DNA of 64,000 bases from Guptibacillus hwajinpoensis (GTDB lineage: Bacteria > Bacillota > Bacilli > Bacillales > Guptibacillaceae). The stretch covers positions 124,001-188,000 of the forward strand of contig NZ_JAIVKU010000005.1 of the NCBI RefSeq assembly GCF_020524165.1, read 5' to 3'. The notes beneath the pieces are model-generated. The model had not been told where the DNA came from and searched no databases. It saw only the letters and a program-made list of their open reading frames with translations. The translations under genes were made by a program, and so were the position numbers. Below are positions 1-8,249 of this stretch, piece after piece (position 1 is the first letter of the stretch; every line of letters starts with the position of its first letter).

Positions 1-252
1 AATATCGGAGTTAGTCTCGCAAGTGGAGGACCTTATATTTGGTTAAATGAATTGTTCGTTGACCCGGATGCTCGAAATCAAGGGATTGGTAGAAAACTCC
101 TTCTTCATGTGATTTATTGGGCAGAAAATGAAGGCATTAAAGGCATTGAACTTGAAACGGGAATTAACAATGCGATTACGAAACATTTGTATAATTCTCT
201 TGGTTTTCACGACATTGTTTCAAAACGATACGGCTTTACGTTCTCTTCTTAA
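1..252 (+). CDS. GNAT family N-acetyltransferase (5' end cut by window edge)
   Basis: The reading frame is open from base 1 to the TAA at 250-252, so only the C-terminal 83 residues are present and the start lies outside the window. The visible part carries the GNAT acetyl-CoA pyrophosphate-binding motif A (ELFVDPDARNQGIGRKLL), followed by the usual C-terminal motif B region with YNSLGF, typical of small-molecule or protein N-acetyltransferases. The substrate cannot be told. A TTG inside the frame at 52 is not a plausible start, because motif A begins just before it. Family assignment is firm; function is generic. Confidence 0.85.
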   Translation, partial: NIGVSLASGGPYIWLNELFVDPDARNQGIGRKLLLHVIYWAENEGIKGIELETGINNAITKHLYNSLGFHDIVSKRYGFTFSS

Positions 253-323
253 TTAGAATGGTTATTTGCTGGTAGGAGCGTTTCTGATACACTAGTAGAT
301 GATAGCGAAAGGAGGCGTATACT

Positions 324-584
324 ATGGAACTACGCGTAGACCGTACACCAAACCCAAATGCAGTTAAAATTACTGCTGACCAACAGCTTTTTGAAGGGTC
401 TTCCAGTCACTCTTTTAAAAAGAACGACACCCCTGACCATGCGATGGCAGCTGCTCTTCTAAAATTAGAGGGCGTTGATAATGTATTTGGTTACCAGGAT
501 TTTATTACAATTAACAAAATGCCTGAAGCTGATTGGGATACTTTACTTCCTGAAGTGAAGGAAACCATCTCTAATAATGCATAG
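324..584 (+). CDS. NifU N-terminal-domain-like protein (Nfu_N type), 86 aa
   Basis: This small soluble protein begins MELRVDRTPNPNAVKITAD, matching the Nfu/NifU N-terminal (Nfu_N) fold found N-terminal to Fe-S scaffold proteins, where the TPNPN motif is characteristic. Here the domain stands alone: the C-terminal NifU domain with its CxxC cluster ligands is missing, so the protein cannot hold a cluster by the usual means. Stand-alone copies are common in Bacillaceae and their role is unknown. The start is set by a strong AAAGGAGG about eight bases upstream of the ATG. A strong intrinsic terminator follows directly, so the gene is probably monocistronic. Confidence 0.8.
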   Translation: MELRVDRTPNPNAVKITADQQLFEGSSSHSFKKNDTPDHAMAAALLKLEGVDNVFGYQDFITINKMPEADWDTLLPEVKETISNNA

Positions 585-585
585 A

Positions 586-621
586 AAAAAGTTCCTCAGG
601 ACGAGCCTGGGGAACTTTTTT
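586..621 (+). terminator. Intrinsic terminator after the Nfu_N-like gene
   Basis: A near-perfect stem (AAGTTCCTCAGG pairing with CCTGGGGAACTT around a 5-base loop) is followed by a T run. It starts directly after the stop codon at 584. Confidence 0.9.
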
Positions 622-643
622 AGATTGTAGCGGATTTAAGCTT

Positions 644-755
644 GCCAGCTCAGTGGGCAGACACTCGGTCACTTCATCCTATAACTCGCACAAAAAACGT
701 GTTCAAGTTATAGGGCTCCAGTGCCTGCCGTGTCTAAACGCCCACTTCCGCTTTT
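644..755 (-). repeat. Hairpin repeat unit 1 (array A)
   Basis: First of three tandem copies of an imperfect palindrome of about 115 bp, in reverse orientation. One end reads CCAGCT and the other CGCTTTT. Arms pair as AGTGGGC with GCCCAC and AGACAC with GTGTCT. The centre CCTATAACTCG... pairs with ...AAGTTATAGG around an A-rich loop. The same family recurs at 48 and 53 kb. The space between the terminator at 621 and the yitT-type stop at 997 is almost entirely this array. Confidence 0.9.
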
Positions 756-762
756 CATGAGA

Positions 763-876
763 TCCAGCTACGACTCGCAGAAACTGCGATATTTCGCTCT
801 TTCACCAGAACACAAAAGGCGTGTTCTAGTTCATGAGCTCCAATATCTCCGTTTCTAAACGCTCGTCTCCGCTTTT
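763..876 (-). repeat. Hairpin repeat unit 2 (array A)
   Basis: Second tandem copy, spaced 121 bp from unit 1. Its arms differ from those of units 1 and 3: the inner arm is AGAAAC with GTTTCT and the next is GATATT with AATATC. It is closest to units 5 and 8 of the array at 48 kb. Confidence 0.9.
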
Positions 877-881
877 CTTGA

Positions 882-996
882 TCTAGCTGCAGTGGGCAGA
901 CACTCGGTCACTTCACCCTATAACTCGAACACAAAAAACGTGTTCAAGTTATAGGGCTCCAGTGCCTGCCGTGTCTAAACGCCCACTTCCGCTTTT
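882..996 (-). repeat. Hairpin repeat unit 3 (array A), abutting the yitT-type stop codon
   Basis: Third tandem copy, nearly identical to unit 1 and spaced 120 bp from unit 2. On the minus strand its AAAAGCGG end follows the TAG stop of the membrane-protein gene with no gap, so transcription of that gene would read into the array in forward orientation. Confidence 0.9.
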
Positions 997-1833
997 CTAT
1001 TCTGTTCTAAAGAATCCAAAAATGCCTGTGGTGTTGACGATGTTGGTGAAAGCGGTTGGGTCGATGTCCTGGATGATATGCTCCAGGTCATAAAGTTCAT
1101 ATCTTGTAACAACGATCATCAGCATCTCTTTTGGTTCGCCACGATAAGCTCCTTTAGCAGGAAGTTTGGTAATTCCTCTTACCAAACGATCGTGGATGGC
1201 TTTTTGCATTTCGTCACCTTTTGCTGTAACGATCATCGCTGTTAGTTTTTCGTGACGAGTATGAATGACATCAATCACGCGGGAAGATACATACAACGTA
1301 ACAAGCGTGTAAAGCGCTTTTTCCCAGCCGTACAGCATACCAGCTGTTAAAATAATGAGGGCATTCATACTAAAGAAATACGTACCAATGGGACGGTCTT
1401 TCATTCTAGAAAGAATCATGGCGACAATGTCCATTCCCCCTGTGGAAGCCCCCCATTTTAACGTGAATCCAATACCGATTGCGGCAATAACACCGCCAAA
1501 TACAGCATTTAATAAGATATCCTCTGAAAGCGCTTGAACTGGAATGATTTCAAGAAAAATAGTGGTGGCTCCTACACTGATCACACTATATAATGTAAAG
1601 GACTTCCCTACTTTCTTCCAACCAAGAATCGCAACAGGAATATTAAGTAACATGAGTAATATACCTGTGGATATGTGAATCGGTGTATAGTCACTTAGCA
1701 CGCTTGAAATGAGCTGCGCAATCCCTGTAAACCCGCTCGCATACACATTTGCAGGAATGAGAAACAAGTTAAGAGATACGGCTCCTAGAATCGCACCTAA
1801 GAGAATGACAATTATTTTTTTTACTTCTTCCAA
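997..1833 (-). CDS. YitT family membrane protein (DUF161 + DUF2179)
   Basis: The protein has about five to six hydrophobic helices in its N-terminal two thirds (for example the GAILGAVSLNLFLIP and SVGATTIFLEIIPVQ segments). It ends in a soluble DUF2179 domain of about 80 residues (region KGDEMQKAIHDRLVRG to the C-terminus). This is the standard two-domain layout of the Bacillus YitT/YqfU/YpjC family, whose transport or signalling role is not established. A TTG start at 1833 is preferred because AGAAGGTG lies six bases upstream; a GTG at 1842 is possible but would overlap that site. The gene is divergent from degV. Its stop codon touches hairpin repeat unit 3. Confidence 0.85.
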   Translation of the reverse strand: MEEVKKIIVILLGAILGAVSLNLFLIPANVYASGFTGIAQLISSVLSDYTPIHISTGILLMLLNIPVAILGWKKVGKSFTLYSVISVGATTIFLEIIPVQALSEDILLNAVFGGVIAAIGIGFTLKWGASTGGMDIVAMILSRMKDRPIGTYFFSMNALIILTAGMLYGWEKALYTLVTLYVSSRVIDVIHTRHEKLTAMIVTAKGDEMQKAIHDRLVRGITKLPAKGAYRGEPKEMLMIVVTRYELYDLEHIIQDIDPTAFTNIVNTTGIFGFFRTE

Positions 1834-2023
1834 TTCGTACACCTTCTTTTTTTGAAACAGAGCTTAACCCGTTTACAGAATTTTAAATGAGTGCCAAAAA
1901 ACCAATTTTATTTAGACTAGTGATTGTTCCACCTTAGGATAGGAACAGGCGCCTTTGCCATGTTTATCTAAACAAACAATTTTATCTACGTCAACTGTTT
2001 TCTATTCAACTAATTCAATAGGT

Positions 2024-2052
2024 TTGATTTCCCTAGAACTACGGGATAAACT
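2024..2052 (+). promoter_or_regulatory. Candidate SigA promoter for degV
   Basis: TTGATT and TAAACT are separated by 17 bases, about 65 bp before the degV start. This is the clearest promoter-like pair in the 1834-2116 divergent intergenic region. Nothing else in that gap stands out. Confidence 0.4.
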
Positions 2053-2116
2053 TTAAGAAAACAGGATGAAAGCTACATACGTATTTTATTAAATGAAGAA
2101 GGGACGATGGTCCACT

Positions 2117-2971
2117 ATGAACGTAAAAATTATTACAGATAGTGCTTCAGATTTGCCAGAGGATCTTGTGAAAAAGCATCAAATCGAAATTATGCCTTTA
2201 ATGGTTATCATCGGTGATCAAGAATATTACGATCGAGAAGAGATTCAAGCAAAAGAATTATACAAAATGTTACGTGAAGGAACAATGGCGAAAACGTCGC
2301 AAATTCCACCAGCGAGAATGAGGGAAACCTTTACGAAGTATGCCGAACAAGGACAACCTTTTATCTATATTGCCCTTTCATCCGGTATCTCAGGCACTTA
2401 TCAATCTGCTGCAGTCATAAAGAATGAAGTGCAGGAAGAATTTCCCGATGTACAAATGGAAGTGATTGATTCAAAAGCAGCTTCACTTGGTTATGGTCTT
2501 ATGGCGATTCATGCTGCCGAGCTTGCTGAGAACGGCAAATCGTTCGAGCAGATTTCTGAAAGCTTACACAGAAACTATTTAACACACATGGAGCATATCT
2601 TTACAGTTGACGACCTCGAATTTCTTCAGCGCGGTGGCCGAGTGAGTAAAGCTTCTGCTTTCTTTGGCGGAATGTTAAAGATTAAGCCAGTGCTACATGT
2701 AGAAGATGGAAAACTTGTTCCTATTGAAAAAATACGGGGTAAAAACAAAGTAACAAAGCGTATGGTCGAAATCATGCAAGAACGAGGTGTCAATCTCCAG
2801 TCTCAATTAATCGGTATTTCACACGGAGATGATCTTGAAAGCGCCGAAAAACTTAAAAGCGCCATTCAAGAGACCTATGGAAGTGAACACTTCGTCATTC
2901 ATGAAGTAGGTGCTACGATTGGTTCACACTCAGGTCCAGGCACGCTCGCTTTATTTTTCCTAAATAAGTAA
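2117..2971 (+). CDS. DegV family fatty-acid-binding protein
   Basis: The 284-residue protein starts MNVKIITDSASDLP, the canonical DegV N-terminus. It also carries the TSQIPP segment, the SSGISGTYQSA segment and DSKAASLGYG, which in this family form the lipid-binding cleft. DegV/FakB proteins bind a fatty acid and, with a FakA kinase, feed exogenous fatty acids into phospholipid synthesis. No fakA lies nearby, and several paralogues per genome are normal. An in-frame ATG at 2093 would add eight residues, but no ribosome binding site precedes it; GAAGGGA upstream of 2117 and the family N-terminus favour 2117. Confidence 0.88.
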   Translation: MNVKIITDSASDLPEDLVKKHQIEIMPLMVIIGDQEYYDREEIQAKELYKMLREGTMAKTSQIPPARMRETFTKYAEQGQPFIYIALSSGISGTYQSAAVIKNEVQEEFPDVQMEVIDSKAASLGYGLMAIHAAELAENGKSFEQISESLHRNYLTHMEHIFTVDDLEFLQRGGRVSKASAFFGGMLKIKPVLHVEDGKLVPIEKIRGKNKVTKRMVEIMQERGVNLQSQLIGISHGDDLESAEKLKSAIQETYGSEHFVIHEVGATIGSHSGPGTLALFFLNK

Positions 2972-3051
2972 CTTCCTTCTACATAGGATGTCGCATAATC
3001 GTGTACTCTATAAATGTGCATGGCCATCCTGACAGTAAGGGAGGACTTGAA

Positions 3052-3183
3052 TTGTCGTCAACAAAAGATAATAACAAAAAACCTGTTGATAAAAACGCGA
3101 AGCGAATGTTGAAAAACAGGTTAAAAGAAGAAAACCGTGAAGGCGGAAAGCATCAATATTCAAAAGACACCGATCATTTATAG
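3052..3183 (+). CDS. Small basic protein, DUF3941-like (43 aa)
   Basis: A TTG start sits about eight bases after AGGGAGG and opens a 43-residue, highly charged, lysine/asparagine-rich reading frame (MSSTKDNNKKPVDKNAKR...) ending in YSKDTDHL. The composition and the K/R-rich middle with a terminal YSK-TDHL resemble the short DUF3941 proteins of Bacillus, as far as I recall that family. Function is unknown; no membrane segment or signal peptide is visible. A GTG at 3001 in the same frame has no ribosome binding site. The gene shares a bidirectional terminator with the convergent thiamine operon. Confidence 0.65.
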   Translation: MSSTKDNNKKPVDKNAKRMLKNRLKEENREGGKHQYSKDTDHL

Positions 3184-3195
3184 GGCTTTAAACTG

Positions 3196-3226
3196 AAAGA
3201 AACCGGCTACCCAGCCGGTTTCTTAA
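3196..3226. terminator. Bidirectional terminator between the DUF3941-like gene and ykoC
   Basis: GAAACCGGCT and AGCCGGTTTC form a 10-bp stem around ACCC, flanked by A and T runs. It lies between convergent genes and overlaps the ykoC stop codon. Confidence 0.85.
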
Positions 3227-4017
3227 TTTCGAACATCCGTTATTCCAAAGTAAGGAAACGTATGACCAACCCAATAAGCAAGACCAAAGCCCGCCATGAT
3301 ATAGAGTACAAAATAAATGTCTACTTTTGAATAGGTCTGTTTGTAATAATACGTTCGTTCTTTGTTATTGAACTGCTTCGCCTCCATGGCCACCGCAATC
3401 CGATGGGCCCGTCGAATACTTTGAGAAAGCAATGGAACGGCATAGAGCATGATTGACTGTGTAACGCGTTGCAATCCTTTTTTCTTTTTTACCCCTCGGA
3501 TAAGTAAAGCTGCCCTAAGCTGCTGAAACTCCTCCACCATCACTGGGAGAATGCGCACAGCCGCCATAAAACTATAGGCAAACCTTGGGGGCACTTTAAG
3601 CTGTTGAATGAGGGAATAGAATAGAAAGACAGGTCGAGTGGTAAGTGCAAATAACAGTCCTAATAATGCAAAATTTAATGCACGAAATCCAATGTGAAGG
3701 CCACGAAAGAAACTTTCTTCTGTAATGTGAATAATGCCCCATTTCCACCATGTTGTCGTCCCTTGACCAAAAAACATCATGCTAGAAGCACTAGAAAAAA
3801 ACAAGATCAGAAATGGAATAAGCAAAAGTACGATGACCTTCCTCCGATGTCCGGTCGCAAAAAGCACGAGCAGTAACGGAACAAGTGTTAGATTACTAAT
3901 CACATTTGGATTATGCACAAATAAGAGAATGAGAAACAAGGAAAGAAAGAAAATCAATTTAAAGGCCGGATTTAACCGATGAAGCCAGGTTTCTTCATAC
4001 TGTAAAGTCCATTGCAT
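3223..4017 (-). CDS. ykoC: ECF-type transporter transmembrane (T) component, thiamine/HMP uptake
   Basis: A CbiQ-family membrane protein of about 264 residues with four to five hydrophobic segments and the diagnostic cytoplasmic region (RFAYSFMAAVRILPVM and the later ALLIRGVKKKKG) that couples ECF ATPases to the substrate-binding S component. It is last in the TPP-riboswitch operon tenA-ykoE-ykoD-ykoC, which fixes its likely role in import of thiamine or its hydroxymethylpyrimidine (HMP) precursor. The ATG at 4017 is chosen because GAAGGGAGAG precedes it at the right distance. An upstream start at 4059 would overlap ykoD further without a better site. Even so, it overlaps the ykoD 3' end by 23 bp, suggesting coupled translation. 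Confidence 0.85.
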   Translation of the reverse strand: MQWTLQYEETWLHRLNPAFKLIFFLSLFLILLFVHNPNVISNLTLVPLLLVLFATGHRRKVIVLLLIPFLILFFSSASSMMFFGQGTTTWWKWGIIHITEESFFRGLHIGFRALNFALLGLLFALTTRPVFLFYSLIQQLKVPPRFAYSFMAAVRILPVMVEEFQQLRAALLIRGVKKKKGLQRVTQSIMLYAVPLLSQSIRRAHRIAVAMEAKQFNNKERTYYYKQTYSKVDIYFVLYIMAGFGLAYWVGHTFPYFGITDVRN

Positions 4018-5443
4018 GACGCTCTCCCTTCTCTCGACGTTCCCGCTTGCGGTCTTCAATTAGCTTTCCTTCTTGAATAACCCACTCTCTTGTCGCATAG
4101 TTGTGAACAATCATTTCATCGTGTGTAACCATAATAATCAGCATACCTTCTGTCCTTAACTCTTCAAATAATGCTAGAAGCTTAAACGTATTGCTTGCAT
4201 CCTGTCCAAATGTTGGTTCATCTAATAATAGGACAGGTTGAGTACCAAACATAGCTGTTCCAACACTTAAACGCCTCTTTTGCCCAGTAGAAAGCTGGTA
4301 AGGATGAAGATCTTTTACGTGATATAAATCATAAGCCTCTAGCCAATTCCTCACTTTTTCTACTCCTTTGTCCTCCAGCATTTCAAGTGAGTAGACAAGC
4401 TCATCATAAACTGAATTCGTAATAAACTGAAATTCTGGATTTTGAAAAACAAAGGCGAGCTGTTCTCGCGATGCTTTAATCGTTTTTAATACTTTATCCC
4501 TTACTCTTTTCGTACCTGAAGTTTTCATGACATTCATTAAACTTAAAAGAAATGAACTTTTGCCAGCTCCATTCTTACCTGTTACCGCAATCCACTCGCC
4601 TTCATAAGCGGTCACATCAGACACTTCAATTTTTGAGCTTTTTCCTCGGTAGCCTTGCAACTGAGAAATGGACATGAGCTGTTGTCCTTTCTCATATGGT
4701 GCTGGGAGATTTTCATCCTGTTTATGGTCCGTCCATACACCAGGATACCAGATGCCATATTCCTTTAATTTGGGCTTATAAAATGAAAACACACTTTCCG
4801 GATCTGCATCTGCGATAATCTTTCCTTCCGAATCAAATAGTACAATTCGATCAACAAAGTGAATCACTTCATCAATTTTATGCTCCACAATAATCATCGT
4901 TTGTTTCGCATTGAGTTGCTTTATTGTCTTCCAAACTTCACTCGTCCCTTCAGGGTCAAGCAGAGCGGTTGGTTCATCTAGAAAGATCACCTCTGGTTCA
5001 AGAGCAAGCATAGAAGCGATGGCGAGACGCTGTTTCATTCCTTGAGACAGGGAGCTTATTTCGACATGGGGATCTTCAAAGTTAAGACCTACTTTCATTA
5101 GATAATGATGAATGAAACTCTTCATCTCTGTTTGTGGCACGGCACAATTTTCCAGAACGAAAGCAATCTCTTCATCCACGTACGGCATGCAAAACTGAGA
5201 ATCAGGGTCTTGAAAAACGACGCCTGAAGATTCGGGTATCGCCACTTCATCAGCTTTCATTGGTACCGGAACAGCATTCGGAATTAATCCAGATAAAATT
5301 TGCAGCAAGGTTGATTTTCCACATCCGCTTGGACCTAGAAATAAAACTTTCTCTCCTTCTTTAATATGAAGAGACAATTTGTTAAATAATAACGTTTCTG
5401 CTCCCGCATATTTAACACGGAGATTTGATACCCCTACTTTCAT
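3995..5443 (-). CDS. ykoD: Double ABC ATPase of the thiamine/HMP ECF transporter
   Basis: The 482-residue protein holds two complete ABC domains in tandem. The first has Walker A GPSGCGKST, signature LSQGMKQRL and Walker B VIFLDEPTALLDP. The second has GKNGAGKSS, LSTGQKRRL and VLLLDEPTFGQD. Fused ATPases of this kind serve as the paired A/A' subunits of ECF importers, acting on the cytoplasmic face with YkoC and YkoE. It starts at an ATG preceded by AAGGAGTGG. It lies 11 bp downstream of ykoE in the riboswitch-controlled operon. Both ATP sites look intact. Confidence 0.93.
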   Translation of the reverse strand: MKVGVSNLRVKYAGAETLLFNKLSLHIKEGEKVLFLGPSGCGKSTLLQILSGLIPNAVPVPMKADEVAIPESSGVVFQDPDSQFCMPYVDEEIAFVLENCAVPQTEMKSFIHHYLMKVGLNFEDPHVEISSLSQGMKQRLAIASMLALEPEVIFLDEPTALLDPEGTSEVWKTIKQLNAKQTMIIVEHKIDEVIHFVDRIVLFDSEGKIIADADPESVFSFYKPKLKEYGIWYPGVWTDHKQDENLPAPYEKGQQLMSISQLQGYRGKSSKIEVSDVTAYEGEWIAVTGKNGAGKSSFLLSLMNVMKTSGTKRVRDKVLKTIKASREQLAFVFQNPEFQFITNSVYDELVYSLEMLEDKGVEKVRNWLEAYDLYHVKDLHPYQLSTGQKRRLSVGTAMFGTQPVLLLDEPTFGQDASNTFKLLALFEELRTEGMLIIMVTHDEMIVHNYATREWVIQEGKLIEDRKRERREKGERHAMDFTV

Positions 5444-5454
5444 GTTTCCACTCC

Positions 5455-6033
5455 TTATTGATCTAATGCCTTATAGTCCTTATCGCTTGCAGGTCTAACT
5501 AAGCTTGTAACCCCGGTTTTCTCCAACGCCTCTACAAGATAGTAAGCAAGGATTCCTGCTATTAAAAACCCACCTAACAAACGAGCCCCAACGAGAAGAA
5601 GTAAATTCCAAAGTGCAAGATCCATGACGTAACCATAGGCAACGTCCATAACGAGAGAGCCTACCGCTGCAGCAATCCCTCCGAGAGCAGCGACAAAAGC
5701 GGTATAGCGTTTGTAACCAAATAGTGCAAATAGTAATTCCGTCCCAAGTCCCTGCACGATCCCATATAATAGAACGGATAAACCGTATTCTGAACCTACG
5801 AGAAACTCTCCAGATGCAGCAGCGGTTTCTGCAAGTAAGGCAACACCTGGCTTACGCAATAAAAGCACAGCAACTGTTCCCGCGATAAACCACATCCCGT
5901 AAATAACATCCCCAATATGAAGACCAAATGGTTTAAAAATGTTGTATACCGGACCCCATATTTTGTAAATAATCCCAAATACAAGGGCGACCACAATCGT
6001 GATTAGAATATCTGATAGCTTTAATCGTTTCAT
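5455..6033 (-). CDS. ykoE: Substrate-binding (S) component of the thiamine/HMP ECF transporter
   Basis: A 192-residue integral membrane protein with about six hydrophobic helices and the YkoE-family N-terminus (MKRLKLSDILITIVVALVFG...). YkoE-type S components bind thiamine or HMP and sit on the shared YkoC/YkoD engine. The start overlaps the tenA stop by four bases (ATGA), a typical coupled arrangement. B. subtilis has a fourth gene, ykoF, encoding a thiamine-binding protein; none is present here, and tenA takes the promoter-proximal place instead. Confidence 0.9.
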   Translation of the reverse strand: MKRLKLSDILITIVVALVFGIIYKIWGPVYNIFKPFGLHIGDVIYGMWFIAGTVAVLLLRKPGVALLAETAAASGEFLVGSEYGLSVLLYGIVQGLGTELLFALFGYKRYTAFVAALGGIAAAVGSLVMDVAYGYVMDLALWNLLLLVGARLLGGFLIAGILAYYLVEALEKTGVTSLVRPASDKDYKALDQ

Positions 6034-6722
6034 ACACGCTCACCTCTCTTAATCGCTACTGGCCATTCTTCCACACGATAAGCCATCTCCCAAAAACCAT
6101 ATTCCAACTGACAGCTACGAAGGAAATAATCTTTGATGCGCTTTAACTCTCGTTCTGGTGCCGTTTCGGCCCAATCATCCAGTATCTTTCTTAGCTGATC
6201 CGTCACAGGTTCCATTGATTTCTCTCCATAAAACGTCATCCAATCATAAAAAGGATGATCTTGTTTAGGGTTAACCTCTTCGATTAAACGCTGGCCAATT
6301 TCAAGGTATGTCCACGGACATGGCAATAGAGCTGCAACAATTTCACCTAGTGTTCCAGAATGTGCGGCATCAAGCATATGTCTCGTATAATGGTGTGCAG
6401 TCGGTGCAAGTGGATAGCCTTGTAGCTCTTCATAGGAAACGCCCGCTGCGCGACATAAATTATTATGTGGGTGAATTTCGCTATGAAGAACAAAAGAAAT
6501 TTGCTCCTGAAAGAGAGTCATCTCCTTACGAGTTTCACATTTTGATAACGCAATCCCGTAGATTCGTACGAACGTATTCAAATACTCAAAGTCCTGCTTA
6601 ACGTAATGGACTAATTGTTCCTTCTCTAACTTTCCTTCCGCAATCCCTCTCACAAATGGATGTTTAAAAATCGCCTCAAAAATTGGTGTAGCTTCCTCTC
6701 TTAACTGTTCTGTAAATGACAT
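6030..6722 (-). CDS. tenA: Thiaminase II / aminopyrimidine aminohydrolase
   Basis: The 230-residue TenA-family helical-bundle enzyme shows characteristic segments: FVRGIAEGKLEKEQLVHYVKQD near residue 23, the conserved YTRHMLDAAHSG stretch, and LLPCPWTYLEIG. TenA hydrolyses aminomethyl-HMP from degraded thiamine to HMP, or cleaves thiamine itself, so the operon would import and recover the pyrimidine half of thiamine. It is first in the operon, behind a TPP riboswitch and terminator. The ribosome binding site is GAGAGGAG, seven T's before the ATG; a possible hairpin covers it. Confidence 0.92.
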   Translation of the reverse strand: MSFTEQLREEATPIFEAIFKHPFVRGIAEGKLEKEQLVHYVKQDFEYLNTFVRIYGIALSKCETRKEMTLFQEQISFVLHSEIHPHNNLCRAAGVSYEELQGYPLAPTAHHYTRHMLDAAHSGTLGEIVAALLPCPWTYLEIGQRLIEEVNPKQDHPFYDWMTFYGEKSMEPVTDQLRKILDDWAETAPERELKRIKDYFLRSCQLEYGFWEMAYRVEEWPVAIKRGERV

Positions 6723-6828
6723 AAAAAAACTCCTCTCCGCTTTTCATCCAACTGATGAAGAGGAAAGGAGCTTGAATGCCGTTGACCCGTCATTTCTGAA
6801 ACAACTCGCTTTCAACGTTTTTTACTAC

Positions 6829-6862
6829 GTCAAAAAGCCGCTCCAGAAATGGAGCGGCTGCG
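6829..6862 (-). terminator. Riboswitch expression-platform terminator
   Basis: On the minus strand CAGCCGCTCCA pairs with TGGAGCGGCT, followed by TTTTTG. It lies directly after the TPP aptamer and before tenA, so it is the likely TPP-dependent transcription-termination switch. Confidence 0.88.
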
Positions 6863-6873
6863 GTGGCATCCGT

Positions 6874-6963
6874 CTCCACTTTCCTCCGCTGGCGCTAACC
6901 AGATCAGGTTCAAAGGGTCCAGGCACACCTGTCTCAGTCATGTAAATGACTCCCCTAGTGGAT
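6874..6963 (-). promoter_or_regulatory. TPP (THI-box) riboswitch controlling tenA-ykoEDC
   Basis: Read on the minus strand, the aptamer has the P1 strands TCCACT and AGTGGA, the conserved CTAGGGGAG and ACTGAGA segments, and the thiamine-box core ACCCTTTGAACCTGATC followed by GGTTAGCGCCAGCG. These are the invariant TPP-binding elements. A strong terminator follows at once, so high TPP should shut off the salvage operon. The operator arrangement agrees with the function of the four genes downstream. Confidence 0.96.
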
Positions 6964-7000
6964 ATCTAAAAAGCTTTTAATTTCATGATTTGATACTATT

Positions 7001-7029
7001 AAGCTACTCTTCTTTAACACCTTTGTCAA
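7001..7029 (-). promoter_or_regulatory. Candidate SigA promoter for the riboswitch operon
   Basis: On the minus strand a perfect TTGACA is followed after 17 bases by TAGCTT. It lies inside the 3' end of the upstream kinase gene and would start transcription just before the TPP aptamer. The -10 box is weak. Confidence 0.45.
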
Positions 7030-8167
7030 CCATTACCGGTAGCTCAATTACAAATGTCGTTCGTTCTGGATTGGATTGAACCGAAATGATTCCCTCATGT
7101 TTTTCAATAATTTGTTTACATACTGATAAGCCAAGTCCAGTTCCGAGCTTTTTCGTGCTAATAAACGGTTGGAATATACTATCCACAAGATGAGAAGAGA
7201 TTTCTCGACCATTATTCGAGATTTCAACGGAAACTCGTCCATGATTTTCTTTTGCTCTTAGCGTGATTTTCCGATTTTCGATAATGTTTTCATTTAATTC
7301 CTCTATGGAATTAATCATGATGTTTAGAATAACTTGTTTGATTTGCTCCTCAACACCAAATAGCGGGATATCAGGTGCAATCTCAGCCTCTACTTCGATA
7401 TTCGATTCAAGAAGTCTTGGATAAAGAATCTCAATTGTATACCTTAATAGGCCACTTAAATTCAAAGAGTGAGGTCGATCATCGATTCCTCGCATTTTCG
7501 ATAAAAAGAGAAATTGGCTAACTTTTTCTTCAAGACTCCTCATCTCACTGTTAAGGATTTTAAAATAATGATTTCCAGTTGAACCTTTTGCTTCGCATTC
7601 TTCTTCAATTAATTTCAGAAATCCCTTAATTGAAGTGAGCGGGTTGCGAAATTCATGCGCAAAACTAGCCCCAAGTTGACCAAGAATTGTTAAGCGATCA
7701 CTATGCATTTCTTGAATAAATTTGTTTTTATCTTGAATGATACTATCTTTCAATTTCGTATATTCCGTAACAGAATGATAAGAATAAGCATTAAAGTAAT
7801 TATTAATGATTTGTAGCCCTTCCGACAATTCATCTCTGTTAAAAGAAGATTCATTTAAAACCGCGAGCACCACGGATCGACCGAAGTTAATATTCGCAAT
7901 AAATTCGCCTATATTAACATTTGCCTCAATTCGTTCATGGGCAATTTTTTTGGTTAGCGTGATGATCCAACTTTCATCCTGCACTCGAATATAGCGAGAA
8001 ATCAGCTCAACCGTTCGCTTTCCATTTTTTATGATCTCTTCATAATACGGATCATCCTCAGAGATTTTTGCGCCAATTAGCCATTTTTCAACAATAATTG
8101 GCTGGCTCTCTTCTAAAAACGAAGCAAGCTGCTCTTTAAATTCAGATTCTTTTAGACCAACATTCAT
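7004..8167 (-). CDS. Soluble sensor histidine kinase with RsbRD-like N-terminal domain
   Basis: The 387-residue kinase has no membrane segment. Residues 1-150 form a helical domain (SQPIIVEKWL...) resembling the RsbRD/globin-like sensory domain. Then come the HisKA dimerisation helix with the phospho-acceptor in ASFAHEFRNPLTSIKGF, the N box NIMINSIEELN, the G1 region ISNNGREISS and the G2 box GTGLGLSVC. It is an orphan, with no response regulator beside it. Similar kinases in Bacillus feed the sporulation phosphorelay, but that is inference. The start ATG has GAGGCGAGA upstream. A promoter for the next operon appears to lie inside its last codons. Confidence 0.85.
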   Translation of the reverse strand: MNVGLKESEFKEQLASFLEESQPIIVEKWLIGAKISEDDPYYEEIIKNGKRTVELISRYIRVQDESWIITLTKKIAHERIEANVNIGEFIANINFGRSVVLAVLNESSFNRDELSEGLQIINNYFNAYSYHSVTEYTKLKDSIIQDKNKFIQEMHSDRLTILGQLGASFAHEFRNPLTSIKGFLKLIEEECEAKGSTGNHYFKILNSEMRSLEEKVSQFLFLSKMRGIDDRPHSLNLSGLLRYTIEILYPRLLESNIEVEAEIAPDIPLFGVEEQIKQVILNIMINSIEELNENIIENRKITLRAKENHGRVSVEISNNGREISSHLVDSIFQPFISTKKLGTGLGLSVCKQIIEKHEGIISVQSNPERTTFVIELPVMVDKGVKEE

Positions 8168-8249
8168 GTCTCTCGCCTCACAAACTACATTTAGGTACGT
8201 TTCATTTTATCATGTAATGTACCTCTCATCATTACTTCTCTTTGATTAG

